From Streptomyces sp. 6-11-2 (GTDB lineage: Bacteria > Actinomycetota > Actinomycetes > Streptomycetales > Streptomycetaceae): a stretch of 64,000 nt of DNA. Positions 28,154 through 36,475 of this stretch are shown in pieces. The stretch covers positions 5,642,001 to 5,706,000 of the forward strand of contig NZ_BJOR01000001.1 in NCBI RefSeq assembly GCF_006540305.1, read 5' to 3'. Both the position numbers and the translations under genes were made by a program. The notes below the pieces were generated by a model. That model ran no database searches. It saw only the letters and a list, made by a program, of their open reading frames with translations, and was not told the origin of the DNA. Within the stretch, counting starts at the first letter, position 1; every line of letters begins with the position of its first letter.

Positions 28154-31100
28154 ATGCCGGACTTCACGCATCTGCACACCGCCTCCGGGTTCTCCCTGCG
28201 CTACGGCGCCTCGCACCCGGAGCGGCTGGCCGAGCGCGCCGCGGAACGGGGCATGGACGCGCTCGCGCTCACCGACCGCGACACCCTGGCCGGCTCGGTC
28301 CGCTTCGCCAAGGCCTGCGCCGCGGCGGGCGTCCGCCCCCTGTTCGGTGTGGAACTGGCGGTCGAGACCGCGGAGCCCGTACGGCGGGAGCGGCGCCGCA
28401 CCCCCGTACGCGGAGGCGCCTTCGTCGACGAGTCGGCCCCCCGGGCCACCTTCCTCGCCCGCGCCGGCGCCCGCGGCTGGGCCGATCTGTGCCGCCTGGT
28501 CACCGCCGCCCACTCCGGGCTCACGGCTGCGCGCGAACAGGGCGGACCCCCGTCTCCGGGCACCCCGCTGCTGCCCTGGCCCGGCAACCACGCCGACGGC
28601 CTGACCGTCCTGCTCGGGCCCGACTCCGACGTCGGCCGCGCCCTCGCCGCCGGCCGCCCCGACCGGGCCGCGAGACTCCTCGTGCCCTGGCGTGAGACCT
28701 ACGGCGACGCCCTGCGCCTGGAGGCCGTCTGGCACGGCCGCACGGGCACCGGACCCGGCTCGCTGCGCCTGGCCGCCCGCACCGTCGGCTTCGCCGCCGA
28801 GCAGCGGATCCGGCCCGTGCTCAGCAACGCCGTCCGGTACGCCGACCCGGGCCAGGGCCCGGTCGCCGACGTGCTGGACGCCGCCCGCCGGCTCGTCCCC
28901 ATCGACCCGGCCAAGGAGCTGGACTCCGGCGAGGCCTGGCTGAAGGAACCGGACGCCATGCTGCGCGCTGCCGAGCGGATCGTGGAGGCCGCCGGCTTCC
29001 GCACCGAGGCCGCCCACCGCCTGCTGGAGCAGACCCGGGCGACGGCCGCCGAGTGCCTGGTCGACCCCGAGGACGACCTCGGCCTGGGCACCGTCCACTT
29101 CCCCGAGCCGCACCTCGTCGGCGCCGGCTGCCGCACCGCCCAGCGCGTACTCGCCTCCCGGGCGGCGGCGGGCATGGTGCTGCGTGGCTACGCCGGCCGC
29201 CGGGACTACTGGGAGCGGATGCACCGGGAGCTGGACATCATCGCCCACCACGGCTTCGCCACCTACTTCCTCACCGTCGCCCAAGTCGTCGACGACGTGC
29301 GGAAGATGGGCATCCGGGTCGCCGCCCGCGGCTCCGGCGCCGGCTCCCTCGTCAACCACCTCCTCGGCATCGCCCACGCCGACCCGGTCGAGCACGGGCT
29401 GCTGATGGAGCGCTTCCTGTCCAAGCGGCGCACGGCCCTGCCCGACATCGACATCGATGTGGAGTCCGCGCGCCGGCTGGAGGTCTACCGCGAGATCATC
29501 GGCCGGTTCGGCACCGAACGGGTCGCGACCGTCGCCATGCCGGAGACGTACCGCGTACGGCACGCCATCCGCGATGTCGGGGCCGCCCTGTCCATGGATC
29601 CCGCCGACATCGACCGCATCGCCAAGTCCTTCCCGCACATCCGTGCCCGCGACGCCCGCGCGGCGCTCGACGAGCTGCCCGAGCTCAGGGAGCTGGCGGG
29701 GGAACGGGACAGGTACGGCAGGCTGTGGGAGCTGGTCGAGGCCCTGGACGCCCTTCCCCGCGGGGTCGCCATGCACCCCTGCGGTGTCCTGCTCTCCGAC
29801 GCCTCCCTGCCGTCCCGCACACCGGTCGTGCCCACCAGCGGCGAGGGCTTCCCCATGTCCCAGTTCGACAAGGACGACGTGGAGGACCTCGGGCTGCTCA
29901 AGCTGGACGTGCTGGGGGTGCGGATGCAGTCGGCGATGGCGCACGCGGTCGCGGAGGTGGAGCGGACCACGGGGGAGCGGATCGACCTGGACTCCCTGCC
30001 GGACGGCGACCCGGCGACGTACCGGCTCATCCGCTCCGCCGAGACCCTCGGCTGCTTCCAGATCGAGTCCCCGGGCCAGCGCGACCTGGTCGGACGTCTC
30101 CAGCCGGCCGGCTTCCACGACCTGGTCGTCGACATCTCCCTGTTCCGGCCCGGTCCGGTCGCCGCCGACATGGTGCGGCCGTTCATCGAGGCCCGGCACG
30201 GGCGGGCGCCGGTGCGCTATCCGCACCCCGACCTCCGGGAACCGCTGGAGGAGACGTACGGGGTCGTCGTCTTCCACGAGCAGATCATCCACATGCTGCA
30301 CCTCATGACCGGCTGCGGACGCGACGAGGCCGACCGGGTGCGGCGCGGGCTGTCCGACCTGGAGTCGCAGGGGCGGATCAAGGTGTGGTTCGCGCAGCAC
30401 GCGGCGGCGAAGGGGTACGACGCGGAAACGATTCACCGCACCTGGGAGATCGTCGAGGCGTTCGGCTCCTACGGCTTCTGCAAGGCGCACGCGGTCGCCT
30501 TCGCCGTGCCGACGTACCAGTCGGCGTGGCTGAAGGCCCATCACCCGGCCGCCTTCTACGCCGGGCTGCTCACGCACGACCCCGGGATGTACCCGAAGCG
30601 GCTGCTGCTGGCGGACGCGCGGCGGCGCGGGGTGCCGATCCTGCCGCTGGACGTGAACAGGTCGGGAGTCGCCCACCGTATCGAACTGGTGTCTGAGCAG
30701 AAGCCGGGTTCTTCCGGTATGTGGGGACTCCGGCTGGCCCTCTCCGATGTGCACGGCATCAGCGAGGCCGAGGCGGCGCGGATCGCGGACGGACAGCCCT
30801 ACGCCTCGCTGCTCGACTTCTGGGAACGGGCCCGGCCCAGCCGCCCGGTCGCCGCCCGGCTCGCCCAGGTGGGCGCGCTGGACGCGTTCGGCGCCAACCG
30901 CCGCGACCTGCAACTGCACCTGACCGAACTGCACCGCGGCGCCCGCGGCGCGGGCGGCGGCCAACTGCCGCTGGCCGGCGGGAGAAGGACGGCCACGGCC
31001 GGGCTCCCCGACCTGTCCGACGCCGAACGGCTCAGCGCCGAGCTGGGCGTGCTCTCCATGGACGTCTCGCGGAACCTGATGGACGACCACCGGAAGTTCC

Positions 31101-31621
31101 TCGACGAGCTGGGCGTGGTCCCGGCGCGCCGGCTGCGCGAGGCCCGGCACGGCGAGACGGTACTGGTCGCGGGCGCCAAGGCGGCCACCCAGACCCCGCC
31201 GGTCCGGTCCGGCAAAAGGGTCATCTTCACCACGCTGGACGACGGCACCGGCCTGGTCGACCTCGCCTTCTTCGACGACTCCCACGACGCCTGCGCGCGC
31301 ACCGTCTTCCACTCCTGGCTGCTGCTGGTGCGCGGCGTGGTGCAGCGGCGCGGCCCGCGCAGCCTCAGCGTGGTGGGCGCCGCGGCCTGGAACCTGGCCG
31401 AACTCGTCGAACTGCGTGCCGAGGGCGGACTCGACGAAGTGGCGGCGCGCCTGGCCGGACCGGCACCGGAGGAGCCCGGTGACGGCGCCCCCACGCGCGG
31501 CCGGACGATCCGCATGTCCACGGGGTATGAGATGCACCCCTGGGCCGATCTGCGTCCCGCGGGCGAAGGCCCGCCGGGTGGAAGGAAGTTGTGGCACCAG
31601 AGTCCAGGGAGTGCGGGATGA
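28154..31621 (+). CDS. dnaE2: Error-prone DNA polymerase III alpha (DnaE2)
   Basis: 1155 residues from ATG 28154 (GGGAGG 8 bp upstream; a start at 28112 is possible). N-terminal PHP domain (FTHLHTASGFSLRYGASHPE) followed by the C-family palm: catalytic acids in LPDIDIDVESARRLEVY (about residues 430-446), the fingers MHPCGVLLSD and FDKDDVEDLGLLKLDVLGV, and SYGFCKAHAVAFAVPTYQSAWLKAHHP; OB-fold near the end (VRSGKRVIFTTLDDGTGLVDLAFF). DnaE2 performs SOS-type translesion synthesis. The next gene overlaps by 4 bp, giving a dnaE2-Y-family cassette. Confidence 0.95.
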   Translation: MPDFTHLHTASGFSLRYGASHPERLAERAAERGMDALALTDRDTLAGSVRFAKACAAAGVRPLFGVELAVETAEPVRRERRRTPVRGGAFVDESAPRATFLARAGARGWADLCRLVTAAHSGLTAAREQGGPPSPGTPLLPWPGNHADGLTVLLGPDSDVGRALAAGRPDRAARLLVPWRETYGDALRLEAVWHGRTGTGPGSLRLAARTVGFAAEQRIRPVLSNAVRYADPGQGPVADVLDAARRLVPIDPAKELDSGEAWLKEPDAMLRAAERIVEAAGFRTEAAHRLLEQTRATAAECLVDPEDDLGLGTVHFPEPHLVGAGCRTAQRVLASRAAAGMVLRGYAGRRDYWERMHRELDIIAHHGFATYFLTVAQVVDDVRKMGIRVAARGSGAGSLVNHLLGIAHADPVEHGLLMERFLSKRRTALPDIDIDVESARRLEVYREIIGRFGTERVATVAMPETYRVRHAIRDVGAALSMDPADIDRIAKSFPHIRARDARAALDELPELRELAGERDRYGRLWELVEALDALPRGVAMHPCGVLLSDASLPSRTPVVPTSGEGFPMSQFDKDDVEDLGLLKLDVLGVRMQSAMAHAVAEVERTTGERIDLDSLPDGDPATYRLIRSAETLGCFQIESPGQRDLVGRLQPAGFHDLVVDISLFRPGPVAADMVRPFIEARHGRAPVRYPHPDLREPLEETYGVVVFHEQIIHMLHLMTGCGRDEADRVRRGLSDLESQGRIKVWFAQHAAAKGYDAETIHRTWEIVEAFGSYGFCKAHAVAFAVPTYQSAWLKAHHPAAFYAGLLTHDPGMYPKRLLLADARRRGVPILPLDVNRSGVAHRIELVSEQKPGSSGMWGLRLALSDVHGISEAEAARIADGQPYASLLDFWERARPSRPVAARLAQVGALDAFGANRRDLQLHLTELHRGARGAGGGQLPLAGGRRTATAGLPDLSDAERLSAELGVLSMDVSRNLMDDHRKFLDELGVVPARRLREARHGETVLVAGAKAATQTPPVRSGKRVIFTTLDDGTGLVDLAFFDDSHDACARTVFHSWLLLVRGVVQRRGPRSLSVVGAAAWNLAELVELRAEGGLDEVAARLAGPAPEEPGDGAPTRGRTIRMSTGYEMHPWADLRPAGEGPPGGRKLWHQSPGSAG

Positions 31622-32637
31622 CGGTTCTCTGCGTACGTTTCCAGCTGCCGCCGATGTACGAGGCCGCCCTGCCGGGGCTGCTCGGGCTCCTCGGGGAGTT
31701 CACCCCGGTCGTCGAGGCGCTGCCGCCGGACGGGGCGCTGGCCGATCTGCGGGGCGCCGAACGGTACTTCGGGCGCGACGCGGTCGAGCTGGCGTCGGTG
31801 ATCCGGGTCCGCGCCCTCGCGCTGCACGGCGTGGACTGCGTGATCGGCGCCGGGCCGGGCCCGATGCTGGCCCGCATGGCCCTGCGCGACGCCCGGCCCG
31901 GACTCACGTGCGCGGTGCCCGGCGAACCGGACGCCGTGGCGGGGTTCCTGGCCGAGCGGCCCGTCACCGCGCTGCCCGGCGTCGGCGCGGTGACGGCCCG
32001 CACCCTGGACGAGTACGGCCTCGACACCCTGGGCCGGGTCGCCGCCGCGCCCCTGTCGACCCTCCAGCGACTGGTCGGCGCCAAGTCCGGCCGCGAACTC
32101 CATGAGAAGGCGAACGGCGTCGACCGGAGCCGGGTCGTACCGAACGCCGTCTCCCTCCCCCAAGCTCTCGGCCGCGTTCGAGGAGGGGGGAACCCCGTGC
32201 TCGCGGCGGAACGCCCCTTCGACCGGGACGAACTGGACCCCGACCGGCACCGCAGGGCGCTGTTGTCGGCCGCCGGGGAACTGGGCTCCCGGCTGCGCGC
32301 CCTGGGCAAGGTCTGCCGCACCCTGACCCTCACCGTGCGCTACGCCGACCGGACCCCGGTCGGTACCACCCGCAGCCGCACGCTGGCCGAACCGACCGCG
32401 CACTCGGCCGCGTTGACCGGAGTCGCGTACGCCCTGTACGAGGCCCTGGGACTCCAGCGCGCCCGGGTCCGCGCGCTCGTTCTGCGCGCCGAGGGCCTCG
32501 GGCCCGCCGAACAGGCCTTCCACCAGCTCGCCTTCGACCCCGCCGACGAGAAGGTCCGCCGTATCGAGGAGGTCGCGGACCGCGCGCGAGCCCGGTTCGG
32601 CCCGCGGGCGGTGATGCCGGGCACGCTGGCCGCGTGA
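31618..32637 (+). CDS. Y-family polymerase-like protein (ImuB-like), catalytic acids lost
   Basis: 339 residues, ATG overlapping the dnaE2 stop. Its helix-hairpin-helix thumb region (PVTALPGVGAVTARTLDEYGL) and little finger (TLTLTVRYADRTPVGTTRSRTL) fit Y-family polymerases. However the motif equivalent to DinB's V-D-M-D-x-F is CVRFQLP, and the SxDEA(Y/F)LD motif reads PPDGALAD, so the first Asp and the Glu are missing (residues 7 and 39). It is therefore probably a non-catalytic mutasome subunit, like ImuB of mycobacteria, contacting DnaE2 and the beta clamp. No imuA' gene is adjacent. Residues 180-193 derive from an inserted repetitive element. Confidence 0.85.
   Translation: MTVLCVRFQLPPMYEAALPGLLGLLGEFTPVVEALPPDGALADLRGAERYFGRDAVELASVIRVRALALHGVDCVIGAGPGPMLARMALRDARPGLTCAVPGEPDAVAGFLAERPVTALPGVGAVTARTLDEYGLDTLGRVAAAPLSTLQRLVGAKSGRELHEKANGVDRSRVVPNAVSLPQALGRVRGGGNPVLAAERPFDRDELDPDRHRRALLSAAGELGSRLRALGKVCRTLTLTVRYADRTPVGTTRSRTLAEPTAHSAALTGVAYALYEALGLQRARVRALVLRAEGLGPAEQAFHQLAFDPADEKVRRIEEVADRARARFGPRAVMPGTLAA
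32155..32196 (+). repeat. 42-bp palindromic repetitive element inserted in frame
   Basis: The core CCCCCAAGCTCTCGG...TTCGAGGAGGGGGGAACCCC looks like an abundant short Streptomyces interspersed palindrome (AAGCTCTCGG...CTCGAGCAGGGGGGAC type), recalled from other genomes. Its 42 bp are exactly 14 codons and it lies inside the ImuB-like gene without breaking the frame. Confidence 0.6.
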
Positions 32638-32654
32638 CTCCCCTCGGATCGGGG

Positions 32655-33029
32655 TCAGTTGGCCCACGGCGGAGTGAGCACCGTGCCGTTCGCCAGACGG
32701 GCCTGAAGGCCGATGGACGTGGTGACCCAGGAGACCGCGGTGCGGTCCGCCGGGTTCTCCACGGTGAGCGTCGCACCGGCGTTGATGATCACCGTGTCGC
32801 CCGCGGCGACGCGCTCGGTGCGGCCGTCGAGCGTGATCAGGAGTTCGCCGTCGAGCAGGTGGAGGATCTCCTCGTGGGTGACGGTGTGGGCCGGGGCCTT
32901 GGTGCCGGCGGGGATCTCGCCGCGCCAGGCGCACAGCTGCCTGGACCCGGTCCGCGGGGTGGCGTACGAGACGAAGCGGGCGCCGTGGATCTCGTGGGTC
33001 ACGGCGTCGGACGGGCGGACGACGGGCAT
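32655..33029 (-). CDS. Small cupin-domain protein
   Basis: 124 residues. Single cupin barrel: motif 1 THEEILHLLDGELLITLDG and motif 2 RVAAGDTVIINAGATLTVENP; only one clear metal His is visible, so the metal site may be partial. Start ATG 33029 follows GAGGAG; a further 9 codons upstream are open. It is divergent from a MarR regulator with two shared operator palindromes and is probably its target. Function is unknown, maybe sensing or modifying a small aromatic compound. Confidence 0.85.
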   Translation of the reverse strand: MPVVRPSDAVTHEIHGARFVSYATPRTGSRQLCAWRGEIPAGTKAPAHTVTHEEILHLLDGELLITLDGRTERVAAGDTVIINAGATLTVENPADRTAVSWVTTSIGLQARLANGTVLTPPWAN

Positions 33030-33051
33030 GGGTGTCTCCTCGGAAGTGATG

Positions 33052-33101
33052 GTCAAGTTGCTTGACTAAATGGCCCGCAATCATAGTCAAGCTGCTTGAC
33101 T
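33052..33101. promoter_or_regulatory. Two MarR-type operators between cupin and MarR genes
   Basis: GTCAAGTTGCTTGAC at 33052-33066 and AGTCAAGCTGCTTGACT at 33085-33101 share the motif GTCAAG-N3-CTTGAC; the second has perfect 8-bp arms about one central T. Centres are about 34 bp apart, i.e. about three turns. A half-site GTCAAG follows at 33106. Confidence 0.75.
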
Positions 33102-33129
33102 GTCTCGTCAAGGGTGTTTCAATGCCTCC

Positions 33130-33576
33130 GTGCAGAACTCCGAGGCCATGGCCCTGTCCGCCACCCTGCTGGCCGTCGCCGGCGAGCTGACCCAGCGCAT
33201 TCACGGCGGCGTCGTCGCCCGCGGCTTCGAGGGGCTCCGGCCGGCGCACGGCTTCGCGTTCGCGCGGCTGGCCCCGGACGGGGCGACGGTCACCGAGCTG
33301 GCCGCCCATCTGGGGGTCACCAAGCAGGCCGCCAGTCAGCTCGTCGACGAGATCGTGCGCAAGGGATACGCGGAGCGCCTGCCGCATCCCCAGGACGCGC
33401 GGGCCCGTCTGATCGTGCTGACCGAGCATGGCTGGGCCTGCACCCGCGCGGCGGAGGAGTCGGCCGCCGATGTCGTGCGGGCGTGGGGCGAGGTGATCGG
33501 TGAGGGTGAAGTGCGCGCGCTGTGGGGGAAGTTGGCGCGTCTCGCGCCGTACGGTCCGATCCGGCCCGCTTGGTGA
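33130..33576 (+). CDS. MarR-family transcriptional regulator
   Basis: 148 residues. Winged helix at about residues 60-105: TVTELAAHLGVTKQAASQLVDEIVRKGYAERLPHPQDARARLIVLTEHG, a standard MarR recognition helix and wing. Likely binds the two palindromes in the 70-bp divergent gap and represses itself and the cupin gene. GTG 33130 or ATG 33148 could be the start; neither has a strong ribosome site. Ligand unknown. Confidence 0.9.
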   Translation: MQNSEAMALSATLLAVAGELTQRIHGGVVARGFEGLRPAHGFAFARLAPDGATVTELAAHLGVTKQAASQLVDEIVRKGYAERLPHPQDARARLIVLTEHGWACTRAAEESAADVVRAWGEVIGEGEVRALWGKLARLAPYGPIRPAW

Positions 33577-33645
33577 CGGTGCGTCAGGCGTGTTACATCA
33601 CGACCCTCGGCCGTATCCGGGCGTCGCCCGAAGTTTTTACTGACG

Positions 33646-33713
33646 CGTAACTTCACAGTTCTACTACTCGTCCGTAACTTGACGAGTGAACAGCATCCCG
33701 TGATCCGGATCAC
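33646..33713 (+). promoter_or_regulatory. Repeats and palindromes upstream of the lipase gene
   Basis: Direct repeats CGTAACTT at 33646-33653 and 33673-33680 (27 bp apart); inverted repeat ACTCGTC/GACGAGT (33666-33672, 33681-33687); perfect 14-bp palindrome GTGATCCGGATCAC at 33700-33713. A TTGACG at 33679-33684 may be a -35. Confidence 0.45.
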
Positions 33714-33761
33714 AGGGCGTAGTGCCGTCGCACCTCCCTTGAGCCGCAAGGAGATCACCCG

Positions 33762-34622
33762 ATGCTGCCCTTCAAGCGCGTCCTCAGACCACTGGCCGCC
33801 CTGCTGCTGGCTGCCGCCCTCGCCACCGCCCCCGCCGCCACCGCTCACGCGGCCACTGCTCCGAGCAGCGGCTGGAACAACTACAGCTGCAAGCCCTCCG
33901 CCGCCCACCCCCGTCCGGTCGTCCTCGTCCACGGCACCTTCGGCAACTCCGTCGACAACTGGCTGTCTCTCGCGCCGTATCTGAAGGACCGCGGCTACTG
34001 CGTCTTCTCCCTCGACTACGGCCAGTTGCCGGGCGTCCCGCTCTTCTACGGCCTCGGCCCCATCGACAAGTCGGCCGAGCAGCTGTCCGCCTTCGTCGAC
34101 AAGGTGCTCGCCGCGACCGGCGCCCCCAAGGCCGATCTCGTCGGCCACTCGCAGGGCGGGATGATGCCCCGCTACTACCTGAAGTTCCTCGGCGGAGCCG
34201 CCAAGGTGAACGCCCTCGTCGGCATCGCGCCCGACAACCACGGCACCACCCTCAGCGGCCTCACCAACCTCCTGCCCTACTTCCCGGGCGCGAGCGACCT
34301 GCTCAAGGCCGCCACCCCCGGCCTCGCCGACCAGATCGCCGGGTCCGCCTTCCTCACCAAGCTCAACGAGGGCGGCGACACCGTGCCCGGCGTGCACTAC
34401 ACGGTCATCGCCACCAAGTACGACGAGGTGGCCACGCCGTGGCGCACCCAGTACCTGACCGGCCCCGACGTGCGCAACGTCCTGTTGCAGGACCTGTGCG
34501 CGGTCGACCTGTCCGAGCACGTGACGATCGGCACGATCGACCGCATCGCCTTCCACGAGGTGGCCAACGCGCTCGACCCGGCGCACGCCGGCGCCACCAC
34601 CTGCGCGTCGGTCTTCAGCTGA
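33762..34622 (+). CDS. Secreted alpha/beta-hydrolase lipase
   Basis: 286 residues. Signal peptide (MLPFKRVLRPLAALLLAAALATA) cleaved near AHA. Lipase signature: PVVLVHGTFGNSVDNW (oxyanion), nucleophile elbow GHSQGG (about residue 130), acid in GIAPDNHG or following, final His in ...LSEHVTIGTIDRIAFHEVANALDP. This is the Streptomyces secreted triacylglycerol lipase/esterase type. AAGGAG precedes ATG 33762. Convergent with the LPMO gene through a shared terminator. Confidence 0.92.
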   Translation: MLPFKRVLRPLAALLLAAALATAPAATAHAATAPSSGWNNYSCKPSAAHPRPVVLVHGTFGNSVDNWLSLAPYLKDRGYCVFSLDYGQLPGVPLFYGLGPIDKSAEQLSAFVDKVLAATGAPKADLVGHSQGGMMPRYYLKFLGGAAKVNALVGIAPDNHGTTLSGLTNLLPYFPGASDLLKAATPGLADQIAGSAFLTKLNEGGDTVPGVHYTVIATKYDEVATPWRTQYLTGPDVRNVLLQDLCAVDLSEHVTIGTIDRIAFHEVANALDPAHAGATTCASVFS

Positions 34623-34630
34623 CGTGGCTC

Positions 34631-34665
34631 GGGGCCTGCCCGGCCTGAGCCGCCGGACAGGCCCC
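34631..34665. terminator. Bidirectional hairpin between lipase and LPMO genes
   Basis: 13-bp stem with one mismatch (34631-34643 with 34653-34665) in a 60-bp convergent gap. Confidence 0.7.
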
Positions 34666-34682
34666 GCGTTCGACGGGCCGCG

Positions 34683-35759
34683 TCAGCGGCCCCGTCCGCC
34701 GCCGGCCGCGGCGCGACGGCGGACCGAGGCGAACAGGGCCGCCGAGCCGAGCGCCAGGGCGGCCGCGCCGCCGACCGCGAGGTACGCCGTGCGGCCGTCG
34801 CCTCCGGTCTCGGCCAGGTTCACCGGGCTGCCGGCGGCCCGCGGCCGGTTCGGCTCGTCGGCGGCGGCCTGTGCGGCGCGGTCCGCAGCGGCCGTGTCCC
34901 CGGCCGACCGCACGGCCGGGTCCGAAGCCGGATGCGACGCCGGGCTCGCGGCCGGCTCCGCCGACGGGGGCGCCACCGGATCCGTCGTGGTCCGGGCGTC
35001 GTCGTCCCCGTGGCCGTGGTGCTCGACCGACGACCTGCCGGCGCCGTCCTCGATCTGCCGCTCGGTCGGCGCGGAGGCGGCCGGCGCCGGGGCGGAGCCG
35101 CCGGACGCGCCGCCGCCGCTCCCGCCGCCGTAGGTGACGTCCGAGCAGGAGTAGAACGCCTCCGGGCTGTCCGAGCGCTGCCACACCGCGTACAGCAGGT
35201 GCCTGCCCGAGCGTTCGGGCAGCGTGCCGGAGAAGGTGTAGAAGCCGTCCGCGGCGACCGGGTCGGTGGCCGTCGCCACCGGATGCGCCAGATCGAGGTC
35301 GTCCCAGGCCGGCGACTTGGCCGGGTCGTAGCCGGGCTTGGTGAGGTAGACCGTGAAGGTGCCCTTGTGCGGGGCGGTCACGCGATACCTGAAGGTGTAC
35401 GCGCCGCTGTGCACGCCCGTCGCGGGCCAGTCCGCGCGGGGCAGGTCCAGCCCCTTGAACTCCTCGTTGCCGGCGCTGCACAGCCTGCCGTCCGGTATCA
35501 GCTCCCGGTGGCGGCCGTCCGCGTCGCCGATCCGGATGCCGTTCCAGTCGTACAGCGCCTGGGTGCCGCCGGCCTCGACGGCCGCCTTGCAAGCCGCCGA
35601 CTTCGGGCTCTCCGGTCCCTCCGCGTAGCACTGGGCCACCCGACTGACCGGGTCCCCCATGGAGCCGTGCGCGGCCGCGGGCGCCGCGGCGAGCGCGGTC
35701 AGGGCCAGCGGGGCCAGGCCGAGGACGGCGGAAGCGGCGGCCGTGCGGCGTGCGGGCAT
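34683..35759 (-). CDS. Sortase-anchored AA10 lytic polysaccharide monooxygenase
   Basis: 358 residues from ATG 35759 (GAGGAG upstream). Signal peptide ends AAA|HGSMGDP, leaving the N-terminal His of the copper histidine brace; second His in the AA10 core is around TGVHSGAYTFRYRVTAPHKG; the domain ends FYSCSDVTYGGG. A Ser/Ala/Pro/Asp-rich stalk of about 110 residues follows, then LAETG (315-319), a hydrophobic helix and RRRAAAGGGRGR, a class E sortase signal. So a chitin/cellulose-cleaving copper enzyme displayed on the cell wall instead of released. Three 14-bp repeats lie upstream. Confidence 0.93.
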   Translation of the reverse strand: MPARRTAAASAVLGLAPLALTALAAAPAAAHGSMGDPVSRVAQCYAEGPESPKSAACKAAVEAGGTQALYDWNGIRIGDADGRHRELIPDGRLCSAGNEEFKGLDLPRADWPATGVHSGAYTFRYRVTAPHKGTFTVYLTKPGYDPAKSPAWDDLDLAHPVATATDPVAADGFYTFSGTLPERSGRHLLYAVWQRSDSPEAFYSCSDVTYGGGSGGGASGGSAPAPAASAPTERQIEDGAGRSSVEHHGHGDDDARTTTDPVAPPSAEPAASPASHPASDPAVRSAGDTAAADRAAQAAADEPNRPRAAGSPVNLAETGGDGRTAYLAVGGAAALALGSAALFASVRRRAAAGGGRGR

Positions 35760-35795
35760 CAGGGGGACTCCTCGGGGCGGTTGTTCTGACACGGC

Positions 35796-35846
35796 GGGAC
35801 GGATCCCGTGGGCGGGACGGATCCCGTTGAGTGGGACGGATCCCGT
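35796..35846 (-). promoter_or_regulatory. Three 14-bp direct repeats upstream of the LPMO gene
   Basis: GGGACGGATCCCGT occurs exactly at 35796-35809, 35814-35827 and 35833-35846 (periods 18 and 19 bp), 37-87 bp before the LPMO start. Each is itself nearly palindromic (GGGA...TCCC). Probably regulator sites; not the known DasR or chitinase direct repeat sequence. Confidence 0.7.
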
Positions 35847-35976
35847 GGGGGTGATCAGAAGCTAGCCGCAAGGCACCGCGAAAACGCCGGTTGGAGGCGG
35901 TGCGGGGAGATCCTTATGCTCGCGTTAAGGGAGCGCTGAGGCTGCGCTCAGGTGGGGATGGGACAGGGGCTGAGCG

Positions 35977-36453
35977 GTGGGCGCGCAGGGCATGGCGGGC
36001 GAGGGGATCAGGGCGGCGTCCGCCGCCGAGGTGCCGGCCGTGAAGGCGGTGACCGACGCGGCCTACCGCCCCTACATCGAGCGCATCGGAGTCGTCCCGG
36101 CGCCCATGGAGGCGGACCACGCGGCGAACGTGGCGGCGGGGAAGGTGTTCGTCGTCCGGGAGCCCGAAGGGGGCCGGGTGACGGGACTCGTCGTGATCGA
36201 GGCGCGCGCGGACCATCTCTTCCTCGACAGCATCGCCGTCCACCCCGACGCGCACGGCACGGGGGTGGGGCGGCGGCTGCTGGAGTTCGTGGACACGCGC
36301 GCGCGTGCGCTGGGCCTGCCCGAGGTCAGGCTCTACACGAACGCGCTGATGTGGGAGAACCAGCGGATCTATCCGCGCTTCGGCTACGAGGTCGTCGAGC
36401 GCCGTGTGGACGGGCCCTACGACCGCGTCCACTACCGCAAGCGGCTGGTCTGA
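35977..36453 (+). CDS. GNAT-family acetyltransferase
   Basis: 158 residues, single GNAT domain: AYRPYIERIG, VIEARADHLFLDSIAVHPDAHGTGVGRRLLEFVDTRARALG with the acetyl-CoA loop (GTGVGR) and ENQRIYPRFGYEVVERR at the end. Substrate unknown. GTG 35977 is 18 bp after an AGGGGC site; ATG 35992 is an alternative. The 217-bp gap upstream carries the LPMO repeats. Confidence 0.88.
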   Translation: MGAQGMAGEGIRAASAAEVPAVKAVTDAAYRPYIERIGVVPAPMEADHAANVAAGKVFVVREPEGGRVTGLVVIEARADHLFLDSIAVHPDAHGTGVGRRLLEFVDTRARALGLPEVRLYTNALMWENQRIYPRFGYEVVERRVDGPYDRVHYRKRLV

Positions 36454-36475
36454 CGTCTCATCGCCCGGCCGCCGG

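Noticed and set aside
31591..31617. Earlier GTG start for the ImuB-like gene
   Set aside because: The ATG at 31618 overlapping the dnaE2 stop fits the coupling pattern better, and the extra 9 residues are not Y-family-like.
33700..33713. GTGATCCGGATCAC as a CRP site
   Set aside because: It lacks the TGTGA-N6-TCACA spacing; kept only as an unnamed palindrome.
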